Source of the DNA: Tillandsia leiboldiana
Lineage: Eukaryota > Streptophyta > Magnoliopsida > Poales > Bromeliaceae
DNA: 64,000 nt
Direction of reading: 5' to 3'
Assembly: GCA_029204045.2 (NCBI GenBank)
Contig: CM055064.1
Coordinates: 9,560,323 to 9,624,322 of the forward strand
This document shows positions 1 through 11,200 of the stretch, piece after piece. The stretch's first letter is position 1. The number at the start of each line of letters is the position of its first letter. The notes below the pieces were generated by a model. It had not been told where the DNA came from. It worked only from the letters and a program-made list of their open reading frames with translations, and did not search any database. The position numbers were made by a program, and so were the translations under genes.

Positions 1-3000
1 TTAATAAGGGTAATTCCACATTGGCTTCCTTCTTAAAACTTCTACCCTCATTATAAGTGTCCCACCAGTCACACTTAAAAATTATTATTTTATTTCCTCC
101 GTCATAATCCAATTCAATAATATCTTTTAAAACTTCATAATATTCTCTATTCTCCGATTGCTCATCACCTTTGACGACAACACCGCTACTTTGAGTTTGG
201 CGTCTATTCTCATGCTTATGAGTGTGAAACTTATAGCCATTGACTACGTAGCCCGTATAGTGATTCACCATTTTATTTGGTACACAAGCTAAATTTAAAA
301 GTTCGGCACTCACGTTTTCAGTACTTTTATGATATAAGTGTGTTACTTGTTGGGAGACAAATATATAGAATAGTTAAATAATTATTAATAAAAAGGAATT
401 ACTAAGTATATAATTTTAGTACATTCACTTACTCGTTGTTTAAACCATTTAACAAATGTTGCATCCTGCCTTTTGGTCACATTAATAGAATCCTCCTTTT
501 CCAATTCTATCTGGTGCTCTCTATGTGAATTAGCAAAGAAATATAATTAGTAGTTTACATAAATGACTAACAAATAAATAAATAAGTACACAAAATAATT
601 ATTTGTGATTAATTTTACTCAAGGAAAGATTAAACTTCATCACAATTTTTTAGTACATAAAGTTGAGCACGATTCCATTCTTCTTGAGTTAGATTTTGAA
701 AATTCCCTTGCTATTATTAAGTGGCCTTTCATTTCGTCGAAAAATGGATCACTTTGAGGTATGATCTTCATAACCCTCAAAGTTTCTCTCAGGACGATTG
801 AATTTTGTCTCAACTCTATTCAAATATTTAGAGCAAAAGGTTAAACATTCCTCTGCAATGTAGCCTTCAGTAATAGATCCTTCTGGATGTGCTTTATTAC
901 GCACATACGACTTCAACTTCCGCAAAAATCTATCACAAAATACTCATAAATTATTCTATTTCTGAAAGTATTAATAGTAAAACTTTATAAAGTATAAAAT
1001 AAAAAATACCTATTACCTTTCAAATGGATACATCCAGCGATAATGCACACGACAATTTTGTTTCATATGGGAGGTGAATAGGTAAGTGTAGCATAATATC
1101 AAAAAATACAGGCGGAAAGATCCTTTCCAGTTTGCACAGTATAATTATAATATTCTGCTCAAATCTTTCTAACGTATCCAACTGTAAAGTCTTCGAGCAT
1201 AGCTCTTTAAAGAATCCACTTAGTTCCACTAGTGGTTCGTATACCTCTTTTCGTAAAATGCCACGAAAAGCTGGTATTAGATGATCATGAAGAAAAACAT
1301 GACAATCATGAGTTTTCATTCCAGATAACTTTCATTCATTTTTATGGACGCATCGAGAGATATTGGACGAATATCCATCTGGCACTTTCAAGTTAAGTAG
1401 AAAATCACAAATTTCTCGTCTTTCTTGTAAAGTTAAAGTATAACATGCTTGTGGAATAACATAATTGTCATCATTAATTATAGGATGTAACTCAGAACGC
1501 ACTCCCATTTCTTTAAGGTCAAGTCAAGCATTTAAAGTATCTTTTGTTTTTCCATCAATACCAAAGAATGTATCCACAATATTGTCATGAATATTCTTCT
1601 CAATGTGCATCACATCAAGATTATGTTGCAGTAGAAGTGTTCTCCAATAAGGCAATTGAAAAAATATACTTTTCTTTTTCCAATTGTAAATTAATGTAGG
1701 CTCACTCTGCTTTCTTTTATCTCTCAACTTGCCAAATCTCACATTTGTAACCTCGCTTAACTATTCAAGTATTTCATCACTATCCAATTTTTGTTTTGGT
1801 GCTTGTCGATTTTCTATCGTCCCATCAAATGCCTTTTTATCTTTTCGCCATTTATGGTCGGGTTTCAAAGAACGCCGATGTCCTATATAACACATCTTCC
1901 GTCCATACTTTAATCGAAGAAAGCAGGTATTTTTATTGCAATTTGGACAAGCCAGTGCTCCCTTAGTACTCCAACCAGATAAATTGGCATATGCTGGAAA
2001 ATCATTTATAGTCCACAACAATGAAGCATAGAGCTAAAAATTAGATTTACTAAATGCATCATAAGTTTCAATTCCCACATTCCATAAATTATTTAATTCT
2101 TCTATTAAGGGTTGTAAATAGACATCAATATCATTCCCAGGCGCTCGTGGACCCGGAATAAGCATAGACATTATGAAATAAGAACTTTTCATACACATCC
2201 ATGGCAGCAAATTGTATACAACTAAAATAACTGGCCATATACTATATGAAGTACTCATCAATCCGAAGGGATTAAAGTCATCACTTGCTAAACTCAACCT
2301 AACATTACGTGGATCAGAAGCAAAGGATGGATACAATTCATCAAACGACTTCCATACCAAAGAATCAGCTGGATGCCTTAAAATCCCATCATCGTGTCGT
2401 TTTTCTTTATGCCATCGCATTTGAGAAGCTGTCTTGGATGACATATACAACCTTTGTAATCTTGGTATAAGAGGAAAATAACGCAGAGTTTTTTCAGAAA
2501 TCTTTTTTCCACTCTCCATTTTATGACCATGAGTATTTTTTTGATCATCATCAACATATTTCCACCTAGAAGTTTGGCATACTGGACAACTTTCATATTT
2601 TTCATATTCTTTCCAATATAGAATACAATCATTTCTACATGCATCAATTTTAATATAATCCAAACCAAGATCCCGAATATATTTTTTTGCTTCATAATAA
2701 TTTTTCGGTAGTGTTTCACTAGAAGTGCCCTTTTCTTCAATTGGAGTAGTGCAGTAAATGATTTATCGCTCCAACCATGAAGGCATTTAAGTTGCAATAA
2801 ATTTACAATATACTCTAACTTAGTGAACTCTTTACATCCAGGATACAATTCTTGTTTTACATCCGCTAATAATTGGTAAAATCTTTTTGCAGACTCATTT
2901 GGTTCCTCCAAGTTGAAATGCACATAGTCATTTATATTTTCAGTTGGATTCAAATCTTGTAAAAGTTCATGTATCTCATCACTACTCTCCTCTTCACGCT

Positions 3001-3274
3001 CTATGTTATCATTATCGGTGCTTTCGCTACTCTGATCCGGGTGTTCTTCCCCATGACACGACCACCATTTGTAATCTTTTAATATTCCATGTAAGATAAG
3101 ATGCCCAAATACAACATCTCAAAATTGAAAAGCACCATTGACACATTTATAACAAGGGCACCGAATTTTATCTCCTCTCGCCGCATGTGCAAATGCAAAG
3201 TCAATAAAACTATTTACTCCTGTTATGTATTTCGAATGGTGCCTAGTATCCATATCCATCCAAGTCTTATCCAT
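1..3274 (-). pseudogene. CACTA (En/Spm) TNP2-type transposase, decayed, continues past window start
   Basis: The minus strand reads a CACTA transposase from an ATG at 3274. In order: a Transpos_assoc-like N-terminus with IRCPCYKC (about residues 37-44); the Transposase_21/TNP2 core, with CPNCNK near 1940 and LDVMHIEKN near 1610; a DUF4218-like segment starting GMKTHDCHVF near 1320; and a DUF4216-like segment containing FKCDWWDTYNEG near 50. The gene is dead. In-frame stops lie at 3121-3119 (TGA), 2036-2034 (TAG), 1763-1761 (TAG), 1526-1524 (TGA), 1334-1332 (TGA) and 751-749 (TGA), and there is one frameshift near 2740. A GT-AG intron at 1016-930 still fits the frame. The protein would catalyse cut-and-paste transposition. 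The family call rests on remembered domain patterns. The 3' end lies outside the window and I found no CACTA terminal inverted repeat at the right edge. Confidence 0.9.
930..1016 (-). other. Intron in the CACTA transposase
   Basis: On the minus strand the exon ends ...TTTGAAAG and is followed by GTAATA. The intron ends ...GTGATAG just before ATTTTTGCGG. Splicing these 87 bases joins the MYPFE end of the DUF4218 segment to an in-frame continuation (LRKLKSYVRNKAH). The frame match on both sides supports a genuine ancestral intron. Confidence 0.75.
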
Positions 3275-3571
3275 CTTGATAATTATATATATGCAGTATA
3301 TTTACATATTAATATATTAATAACCACGGTCACAAACTATAGGGTAACATTTGGAAATACACCCCTAAGGTTACTAAATTTGCGTAAAAAACTCTAAATT
3401 ACTAAATTTGCATAAAAAATATTTGCTCGCTGTTTGGGGGTGGCACGGAGCCCGAGGGCAGTAATGGGTCAAAAAATACTATATATTTATTAAAACCATT
3501 AAGGCTTGAGCTAGGTGGTCTTATACACAAAGACCTAGAGCTAGGTTACTTAATGCAAGTGTACCAACAGC
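3275..3571. other. Unassigned stretch between CACTA transposase and Copia fragment
   Basis: No gene is visible. Two direct copies of TTACTAAATTTGC(G/A)TAAAAA start at 3371 and 3399, and an imperfect inverted repeat around GCTAGG/GGTCTT lies at about 3509-3545. These could be subterminal repeats of the CACTA element, which that superfamily normally carries, but the terminal CACTA/TAGTG itself was not found. Confidence 0.4.
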
Positions 3572-4426
3572 TTGCCTTTCTTGATATTAAAGAAGGATGA
3601 TGATTTGCTTGAATTTTCCCTTCTAAAGCTTCGACGAAATTTTCTTGTCAAGAGCGCAAGTTGTTTCTCGAATTCCTCCATTGATAGATCATCGTTAGTG
3701 TCTGAGGAGGATCGCGTCTTCTTCCTTTGTTGATTTCAACGCAAAACCTGAAGACTTAGTAGAAGAGGATGGCTTTCCAGAAGAATAGTTAGTAGGAAAA
3801 GTCATTTCATAAGTTTGAAGTGCACCAACTAATTTTTCTACTTTGATCTCGTCCGGGTGTTTTACTGTTTTAATGGCTCCAACCTTAGGGCGAAATCTTT
3901 CGGGAAGAGTTCTTAAGATCTTTCTTACAACTTTAGATTATGAGATCTTCTCTCCCAAGTTAGCACATGTATTTACGATATCTTGCAATCATGTATAATA
4001 ATCTGTGAGAGATTCATTTTCTGCCATATAAATAGAGTCAAACTTGCTCGTAAGCATCTGTAGTTTTTGAATCTTCACTAAACTTGTACCCTCATGTGTA
4101 ACTTGTAGAGTATCCCAGATTTCTTTCACAGTCTCACATGCCGAGACGTGAGAGAACTTAGTTTGTGACAAAGCATTAAATAAAGCATTAATTCCCTTGC
4201 CGTTGTAAGAAGAAGCATCAATCTCTTCCTTGGTCCATTTCGACCTAGGTTTGATGGTGACAACATCATCGGCAATAATCTCAGTAGGATATGTCCATCC
4301 GAACTCAATTGATTGCCATACTCGTTCATCGATGAAAATTTAAAACGCTCTCATGCGTACTTTTCAATAAGCATAGTTTGTTCCATCGAAGAACGGTGGT
4401 CTATTGATGTTTCCACCCTCAACCAT
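3572..4426 (-). pseudogene. Copia I gag (UBN2 type), broken and truncated
   Basis: The frame opens at the ATG ending at 4426 and matches the J gag N-terminus (INRPPFFDGTNYAY). Stops follow quickly: a TGA where J has Trp in the YAYWK region, and a TAA shortly after. Downstream, SACETVKEIWDTLQ and YMAENESLTDYYT identify the UBN2/gag-polypeptide domain. The frame ends at the 3572 breakpoint before the zinc knuckle. Gag would form the virus-like particle, but this copy cannot. Confidence 0.85.
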
Positions 4427-4446
4427 TGTTTACAACCCTATTCCCT

Positions 4447-4457
4447 CTCTGATACCA
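4447..4457 (-). promoter_or_regulatory. Primer binding site, initiator-Met tRNA, Copia I
   Basis: The minus strand reads TGGTATCAGAG two bases inside the LTR end, matching the complement of the CUCUGAUACCA 3' end of plant initiator methionine tRNA. It primes minus-strand DNA synthesis in an active element. Confidence 0.85.
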
Positions 4458-4459
4458 CT

Positions 4460-5744
4460 TGTGGGTTATGGGATAAGGGATCTGAATAGAGGAAAAACCA
4501 CCTAGAGGGGGGGTGAATAGGTGTAAACAATAAAATCACCAAATCGTTGCGTAAAAATAACCCAATGCGAAAAATAAATAAAGTACGCAAGATTTTACGT
4601 GGAAAACTCCGTCACAGGAGTAAAAAATCACGGGACCGATAACACGGTGAAATCCACTAAGATTAAACACGTACAAGGTGATATAACGTAACACTACGAC
4701 TCAACCTTTTCCATACGCTTCGAGTAGATATTCTCCGCTCGGTCCGCAATGCTCATCGAATCCACGATTTGCGTCCAACGCCGAATCCACGGCGTCCAAC
4801 CGAATCCACGGTCTTCGCCAATTTTGGTACGTATCGATCACACGAACGTACCTCGCTCCGAATCCACGAAAGCGATAGCACCTTGAATCCACAAGGCCAC
4901 GCGAATCCACGCGCGGATATTCCTTTCGGAAATCGTTGTTTTATTTATTGGTGGTGATAATCCGAATACTTAGATCATAGATAGACAAGAAAACACCATC
5001 TAAGTATTCATCAATTTGATTCTACAAGAAATAGAGAGTTTGAAAACCCTAGAATCAAATTGATCAATATAGACGAAGAAACATGAAATTAATCGTATTT
5101 TCCTTTCTTCTCTATATGTAGATTTTTTCTTTCAATCCCTTTTGAAAATAATAGGAATTTTTTAAACCTTAGGAATCTTAGGAATTATCGGTCTTGCCCT
5201 AAAAGATGGATGTTAGGATTTATTTATAGGTTAGAAACCTTTTGGAAAGAGATAAGGATCAAAAACTATATTATCTGGAATTTTTCCGACGGCGGTCCGG
5301 ACTGGATTAAGTCTGATCCGGACTATCGCCTTTTGACAAAAAATTTTCAGAAAACAGGTTCGGGGTCCAGACTGGAATTGCATGATCCGCACTGATTCAT
5401 GCGATTCAACAAACACAAGGTTCGGGGTCCGGACTGGAAAGGGAATGATCCGGACTGGAATTCCGCATGAACCAAACTATGTTCGGGGACCGGACTAGAT
5501 GCTCCCGATCCGGATCCTGAACACTCAAAATGTCAAGTTTTTTATTTTTATGTAATGAAAATTATTCCAAGTGTTTCTAAACTATAAGAATGTATTCATA
5601 TAATCAAAAATATTTAGTTAAATGTACCTAATCCTTTTGAATCCATTCTTCTTGAGATTGATGTATGTGATCCACAATTCTTCAACTTCAATCTTCTAGA
5701 CTCAAAACATTTCATGAAATACGGCAATACAAAAATCCTTAACA
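4460..5744 (-). repeat. 5' LTR of Copia I
   Basis: Read on the minus strand it starts TGTTAAGGATTT and ends CATAACCCACA, giving TG...CA termini and about 1285 bp. It matches the J LTR at 40679-41890. The sequence outside its start is CCTAT on the minus strand (ATAGG at 5745-5749 on plus), one expected half of a target duplication; the other half is not visible. Confidence 0.85.
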
Positions 5745-6024
5745 ATAGGCGTCACTATAAATCACAAATCCTTCCCCCATAACTAGTAGGGTAAAGGATA
5801 GGAGCTAACATCAACCTGAACTCCTCAAAACTCTGCTGGCACGCCTCACTCCAAATAAACTTGATTCTTTTTCTAGTCAGTCTAGTGAGGGGAGTAGAAA
5901 GCTTCGCAAAGCTTTCTAAAAACCAACGGTAATAGCCTGCTAAACCCAAGAAGCTCAACACCTTTGAAATCGTCGTCGGTCTAGGCCAATCCTGAACTGC
6001 ATCAACCTTCGTCGGGTCTACTGC
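5745..6024 (-). pseudogene. Gypsy H pol, RT/RNase H junction (left half)
   Basis: The minus strand encodes the connection between Gypsy reverse transcriptase and RNase H: FLGLAGYYRWFLESF and TPLTRLTRKR are family hallmarks. At its downstream end it runs into VIYSDA, the start of the RNase H active-site motif, where the Copia I LTR begins. A one-base shift separates these parts. Its upstream half is at 39088-40678, on the other side of solo LTR G; the reading frame continues across the insertion once one ACTGC copy is removed. Confidence 0.85.
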
Positions 6025-6070
6025 TGTCACGCCCCGGCGTCGAAACTGCGATCCGGGCTAGCCAACAGAT

Positions 6071-6107
6071 CCGCCGCCCATACGGGAAGCCCCGTATAGA
6101 CGAAGCG
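6071..6107 (-). other. LTR-end stem-loop of G
   Basis: Arms ATACGGG (6080-6086) and CCCGTAT (6091-6097) form a 7-bp stem between the flanks GATCCGCC and CGAAGCG. The same flanks surround different but complementary arms in D and F. It lies about 45-80 bases from the LTR 3' end in the sense of the element. Confidence 0.65.
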
Positions 6108-7874
6108 ACTAACCTGCAAAAGATCAGCTACACTATATAGATATCAGAGTTGAAAAGTAAACTGCTGAAATAAAAAAATAAATACAAATCCTCAAATAGT
6201 ACATGTCAGGTCCTCACAATACATAAGTCACTCCAAAACTAAAGCTCTCAAAAGTAAAATATACATGATACATCCCAAAATCACTGACAGTACTAGTACA
6301 TCACCAAAGGGATACGTCTACTCTCACAGGAAGAAGACTGGTAGGGATCTAGCTCGCGACTCCCTTACCTCGATCAGCAGGATCAGCAACTGGAGCAGCA
6401 GGAACTGGAGTAGAGGTCCCTGGGGAAAAATCACCATGGCGGGTGTGAGAACTACATCCCACAGTAGTTCTCAGTGGGTACCGCCAACAAGCCCGACGGT
6501 CTGCCCATTAAGTCTACTAGAGGCATAAAGTAACAAAAGCAGTACTGAAAGTAAAGGCGGGAAAATGACTCTACAGCTACTATGCCTCTATCTAAATGCT
6601 CAAGAAGTGGAACAGATGAAAACATGATGCATCTACTATCTCTCAAACATAATCACCCAATCTACACTGACTGCCACATAGGGTCCAGTCAAACCTACGC
6701 CTACCTACTGCCGTTACATCCGAGGAGGACCGGACTTACGTAGGGCGTCCGTGACTGCCAAAACTGGCCCAGCCAGAGGGACTGCGCCGACAAGTCGCGA
6801 TAGCAAGTAACAAGCCCAGCTCCGGAGTGGCACTCGAGGGGCGCGACCCCACCGAGGAAAGTATCCGCGCATCTCTGTCGAGCTCAAATGTGGCTCATGC
6901 AGGCTATAGTCCAAATCCACGATCAACAAGATCAACAGTAACCAACAACACTAACTCTCACTCACAGGCTGGAAAACCACACAGCTGTGACCCACCGTCG
7001 ACTCAGACGGCTCCCAAAAATAAAATACTGATCTAACACTTCTACCAGACTCCACTCGGCCCGCAGGCGTGAGTGTAACATGCATCCCACAACAACCCGA
7101 CCACTCAGCCCACTATCCGGGCGAGGAAACTCTAAGTCCAGGTAAAATAATAGATAACAGTGTAGGAATGACTAAAACATAAATAACCTAGCCCAAGTTG
7201 GAGTTTTCTACTAGCCTGGTTAAATATGTAGCATATGACGGGGTGCTAGGTCAAGTTCCAAAGATAGCATTTAATTTACAGATTTAGGAAGCAATAAATC
7301 AATATGATCATCAAAGCAACACAAGTAACATCAATCCTCTCTTCCTAGCATGCTTCCTAATACACTCACAATCATGCATGTTTCCTACAATATAGAATTA
7401 CTGATCAGTCCGCCAGTTTTGAAGACGAAGCAACCCACCTGGAAGTGCAAAGCTGTCCAAAGTCCACAAAAAGCTGAAACTACACGGGAATAATCCTCCA
7501 ATTCCCACAATTCCAACGTGTCCAAAAGCACTCAAAAACTCCTCCTGGGTACAAAGACATAGTCTAAAGTTACAGTCAACACAAAATTTCCAAGTGTACA
7601 GTTTGCTGAAATTTCAGTCCCAGAGAAGCTTAATTATCACCTGCAAGGAAAACTCCAAAAATTCCAATAAAAATACGACAGCGATCCTCGCGATGCGTAG
7701 ATGTCAATCGAGTCCTTAAATGTTGAATTCCGATACTCGAGTGCAGAGATAAAAATCCAGCAAGGTGCTGCTGTCCAGGAACAACCACCAGCAAAATACA
7801 GCTCAAAAATGTACTCGAAACCCCTAAAAAAACTCAAATCTGGGAGGAGTGGAAAATACAAAAATCGTAGATTT

Positions 7875-7880
7875 ACCTCT
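7875..7880 (-). promoter_or_regulatory. Candidate splice donor in the G LTR leader
   Basis: The minus strand reads AGAG|GTAAAT downstream of the G TATA box. The D LTR has AGAG|GTACGT at the corresponding place (28594). It could give a spliced leader transcript; no acceptor was assigned. Confidence 0.35.
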
Positions 7881-8140
7881 CATAAATCCGATGCCATGAA
7901 AATCGTCCAAAAAATCCATCGGAGTAGCTCTGTGGACCTCGTGGACCGAAACGGGACAGAAATGGGCCACCAACGAAAGAACGTCGCACTGCGCTAACTC
8001 GCCGAAGACGTCGATGCTGCGGCCTCCAAAAATTCCGAAACTACTTCAAAAGAAGAAAAACAAGATGAAGATCAAAGTCACTTGAGGGCTCAGAGGCAGA
8101 GGATCTCGGGAAAAAGGGGTAACAGGACAAAGAACACGGC

Positions 8141-8150
8141 CTATTTATAG
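8141..8150 (-). promoter_or_regulatory. TATA box of solo LTR G
   Basis: The minus strand reads CTATAAATAG, identical to the box in both D LTRs. The CCAAT/G-box array of the same LTR lies upstream at 19040-19413. Without nested element C' the nearest module would be about 180 bp from this box. Confidence 0.6.
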
Positions 8151-8255
8151 CTCTCTCCCAAAAGCCCAAAAAATTCCCCTTTATTGGGCTTTTGGGCCCA
8201 ATTTCCGGGCGCCCGAAACTTTCGGGCGCCTACAGTGCGCCCAACAGTTCCCCCG

Positions 8256-11200
8256 TGTCACGCCCCGAGTTCAAAAAACTAGTGTATAAATTTTTTTTTT
8301 TTTTTTTATCAGAGTTGCAAAAACAGCCAAGGCAATGACAGACCGCCACATATATAGAAGAGTCCCAATCCCCTTTGGAATTGAGCCTTTTCTATATATG
8401 CACGGCTAGCTTGGCAACAACATCAGAGTACTAACTACGTACAACTACAAGCAAAAGTTATAATTAACTTTACAATTATTTACATCTGAATTACAACTCT
8501 TTCCTTTAACATCAAATAATACATAAACTTTCGGCTATCCAGGGTCAACATCTAACACGGAATCTCACCAACACGTCCCGACATCCCAGCACCCGCTCGG
8601 CCTGAAAAACAGTCACCCGAGGGTGTGAGATACACCGGAGTGTATCCCAGTGGGCACGACGAGCCGAGAAATAGCAGATCGTACCTACTGGTATACAATA
8701 CTAGAGGATAGTAATAATCAGGGGTTAGAATAATCAGATAGGCAATCATGAAGATCAACAGATATATAATCCCAGTTAGGATGTGCAGATATATAATCAT
8801 GGAACTGTATTTAATTAGAGGATAGCAAAATCATGAGTTATGATAAAAGCAGGCTGAACAGGCAACATATGCAATAGACCATGGGTTAGGGTAAAACAGA
8901 TATATAACTGGTGCTGTAAAGAAATCAAAACTTATAATCTGGGTACAAGCATAGGAGATACTTTTAGCAGAATTTAAAACAGGACAACATGTATCAGGAT
9001 AATCAACGCATCAAGGAGTTAGGACAATCAGCAAGATAACAATGAAACTATAATCAAAGGCATCACAAAGAATCATATACAGGTAGATAGCTAGAAGCCA
9101 GATCAAAGAATCAAGGAAGTATGTTAAAGTAACTTAACAACACATGCATCAAATAAATGAAAACACAACGACCCAATCACAAGCTACCATATTGGCCTTC
9201 ACAAGACCTCAGGCGAGGCTGCCCAAACTAGCACCAACCTGGTTGACATTCCCCAAACTAGGGTCACGGGTTGCCACGGCTAACCAATTTACCGGTAAAG
9301 AACATCGCTACGGGTCATGACTCCGCTGATGTTCGTGAAGTACAACGGTGCGGGCGATTAAATGCAAATGCTCAAGCTCACGGTCCACTGACCGGGTAAT
9401 CGGCAACAAGCCGGGAAATCCCCACTGGGATGCAATGACAAGATCAACTGAATCTCAACACTTATGCAGGAACACTCAGCAATAAATCTCAACTCATATG
9501 CAAGATCAAGGCAAATCTCAACTCAGCAGAAGCTCACATATAAACCAAACCAACCAAATGATACAAAACTTAAACACATATTTTTAAGAAAACTGTTTTG
9601 AAAAGTCCAAACCCCGAAAAGCATTGCCCTTGTCCTATCAAACAAGAACAGACTCAGGCGACACTACGAAGCTTGGGTTTCCAAACCTCGTAGAGCAATT
9701 GCCTTTGTCCTATCAAACAAGAACAGACTCCGGCGACCCTACGAAACTCGGTAAAAACATCAGTTAAACAAATCTATGTGCTCAGCAGTGTATCATTTGA
9801 TCGACAGGACAAACATGCTTACTCATCAACCATGGAAATGTTCCAAGATAAGATATAAATACCAGAGGCACAATGAATAATCATGTAAGGCAGAATAGGA
9901 CTGATAACAGGCATAGCTCAACATCTAACAACCAATCAGGCAGACTAACCCCTTATGCAACTAAACACATGTTTTTAAGAAAACCTTTGAAAACAATAGG
10001 TTTTTTGGGTCCCAAACCTCGTAGAGCGTTGCCCTTGTCCTATCAAACAAGAACAGACTCAGGCTACCCTACAAGGCTTGGTAAAAATATTTATTTTAGA
10101 AGATCATGTATTTAGCAGCATAACAGGCGAACAACAAGGAAGCAAGCTCAACTATCAGATGACCAAACAGGCATGGCAATATGTAGAGCAATAATATAAC
10201 CACTGGAAACAACTAATCAGCAGATATGGTAAAGATCACTAAAGAAGATCATAATCAGGCATAAAGCAGGTATAACTTAGCAAATAACTGAATCAAAGGA
10301 AGGGCAGGCTCAAGCATTGGTAGATCAATATAATAATCAAGCATATGAGTGCAACTACGAAATGGCCAATCAGTCAAAGCAACTAACAGTAATATATATT
10401 GCAACCAAAGGCAGACAGGCTCAAGATAAACTAGGTTACCAAAAACAGGAGTCCAACCAATACCGTACACCGAGGGCCGAACTGATAAAGCCCGGACCGA
10501 AGATAACCCACCTGATATAACGCAGGCGGCTAAACTGAACCAACTGTACGCTCAGCACACCAGATGCTACCGAATAACCCTGAATGTGAATTAAGGTTCA
10601 GGAATCAACTTACTAACCAGTATATGATGTGACTTTTGCATCTAGACCCCTAGGGCTTTTAAATTTTCACTTTTAGTGCCAGTTTGGGCACTGTTTTCGC
10701 TCGTTCTTTCAACTGGAGATTCATTTTAACATTCCGTCACTTCCAACAGGTTACTTATGTCTTGCTGGACACCGTGCTCACTCATTTGTGGCAGCACGGG
10801 TCCCGAGGCAAATTTTGGCCCATAATATATGCACTCACATAGCCTAAAAGCCATTTTGTTTCTTTGGATCAACAAAACCTAATTTAAACGCGAGCATCGC
10901 GTTCAGTGACCCCAAATTAGTCAAGAACTCACTGTCGCGACTTCGCAAACAACCCAGAACCAACCTTGGGCCATAAAACAAACCCTAGAGCTCGACAACC
11001 TTGGAACTTAAGTTTTATTGTGCCAATTTAATTTCTGCTTTTACCACATGCTTAAAATGCCTCATGAATCACTGGGCTTGCTCTATTTGCAACCCAGAAT
11101 CATTGGATCAACCAGAACCAACACTTAGCCTTCAATCAACATTCATAATGCTCCAAACATCAATCCACACAGACCCAACTTGATCTGAAGTGAGCATCAA

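Larger units (their letters stand above)
3572..5744 (-). mobile_element. Ty1/Copia retrotransposon fragment I
   Basis: A minus-strand Copia fragment made of one 5' LTR (5744-4460), a primer binding site and a broken gag. It is the same family as Copia J at 40679-43979, with which it aligns through the LTR and gag. Homology stops abruptly at 3572, inside the serine/lysine-rich part of gag. It abuts the H Gypsy RNase H region at 5745, reading TG at the LTR start, so it appears inserted in that Gypsy copy. The second LTR is not in the window. Confidence 0.85.

Noticed and set aside
3275..3571. Terminal inverted repeat of the CACTA element
   Set aside because: I searched for TAGTG/CACTA near the transposase 5' end and did not find a convincing terminus. 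Only short subterminal-type repeats are visible.
4447..4457. tRNA-like sequences at TGGTATCAGAG sites
   Set aside because: Only the 11-12 bases complementary to the tRNA 3' end are present, always next to an LTR end. They are primer binding sites, not tRNA genes.
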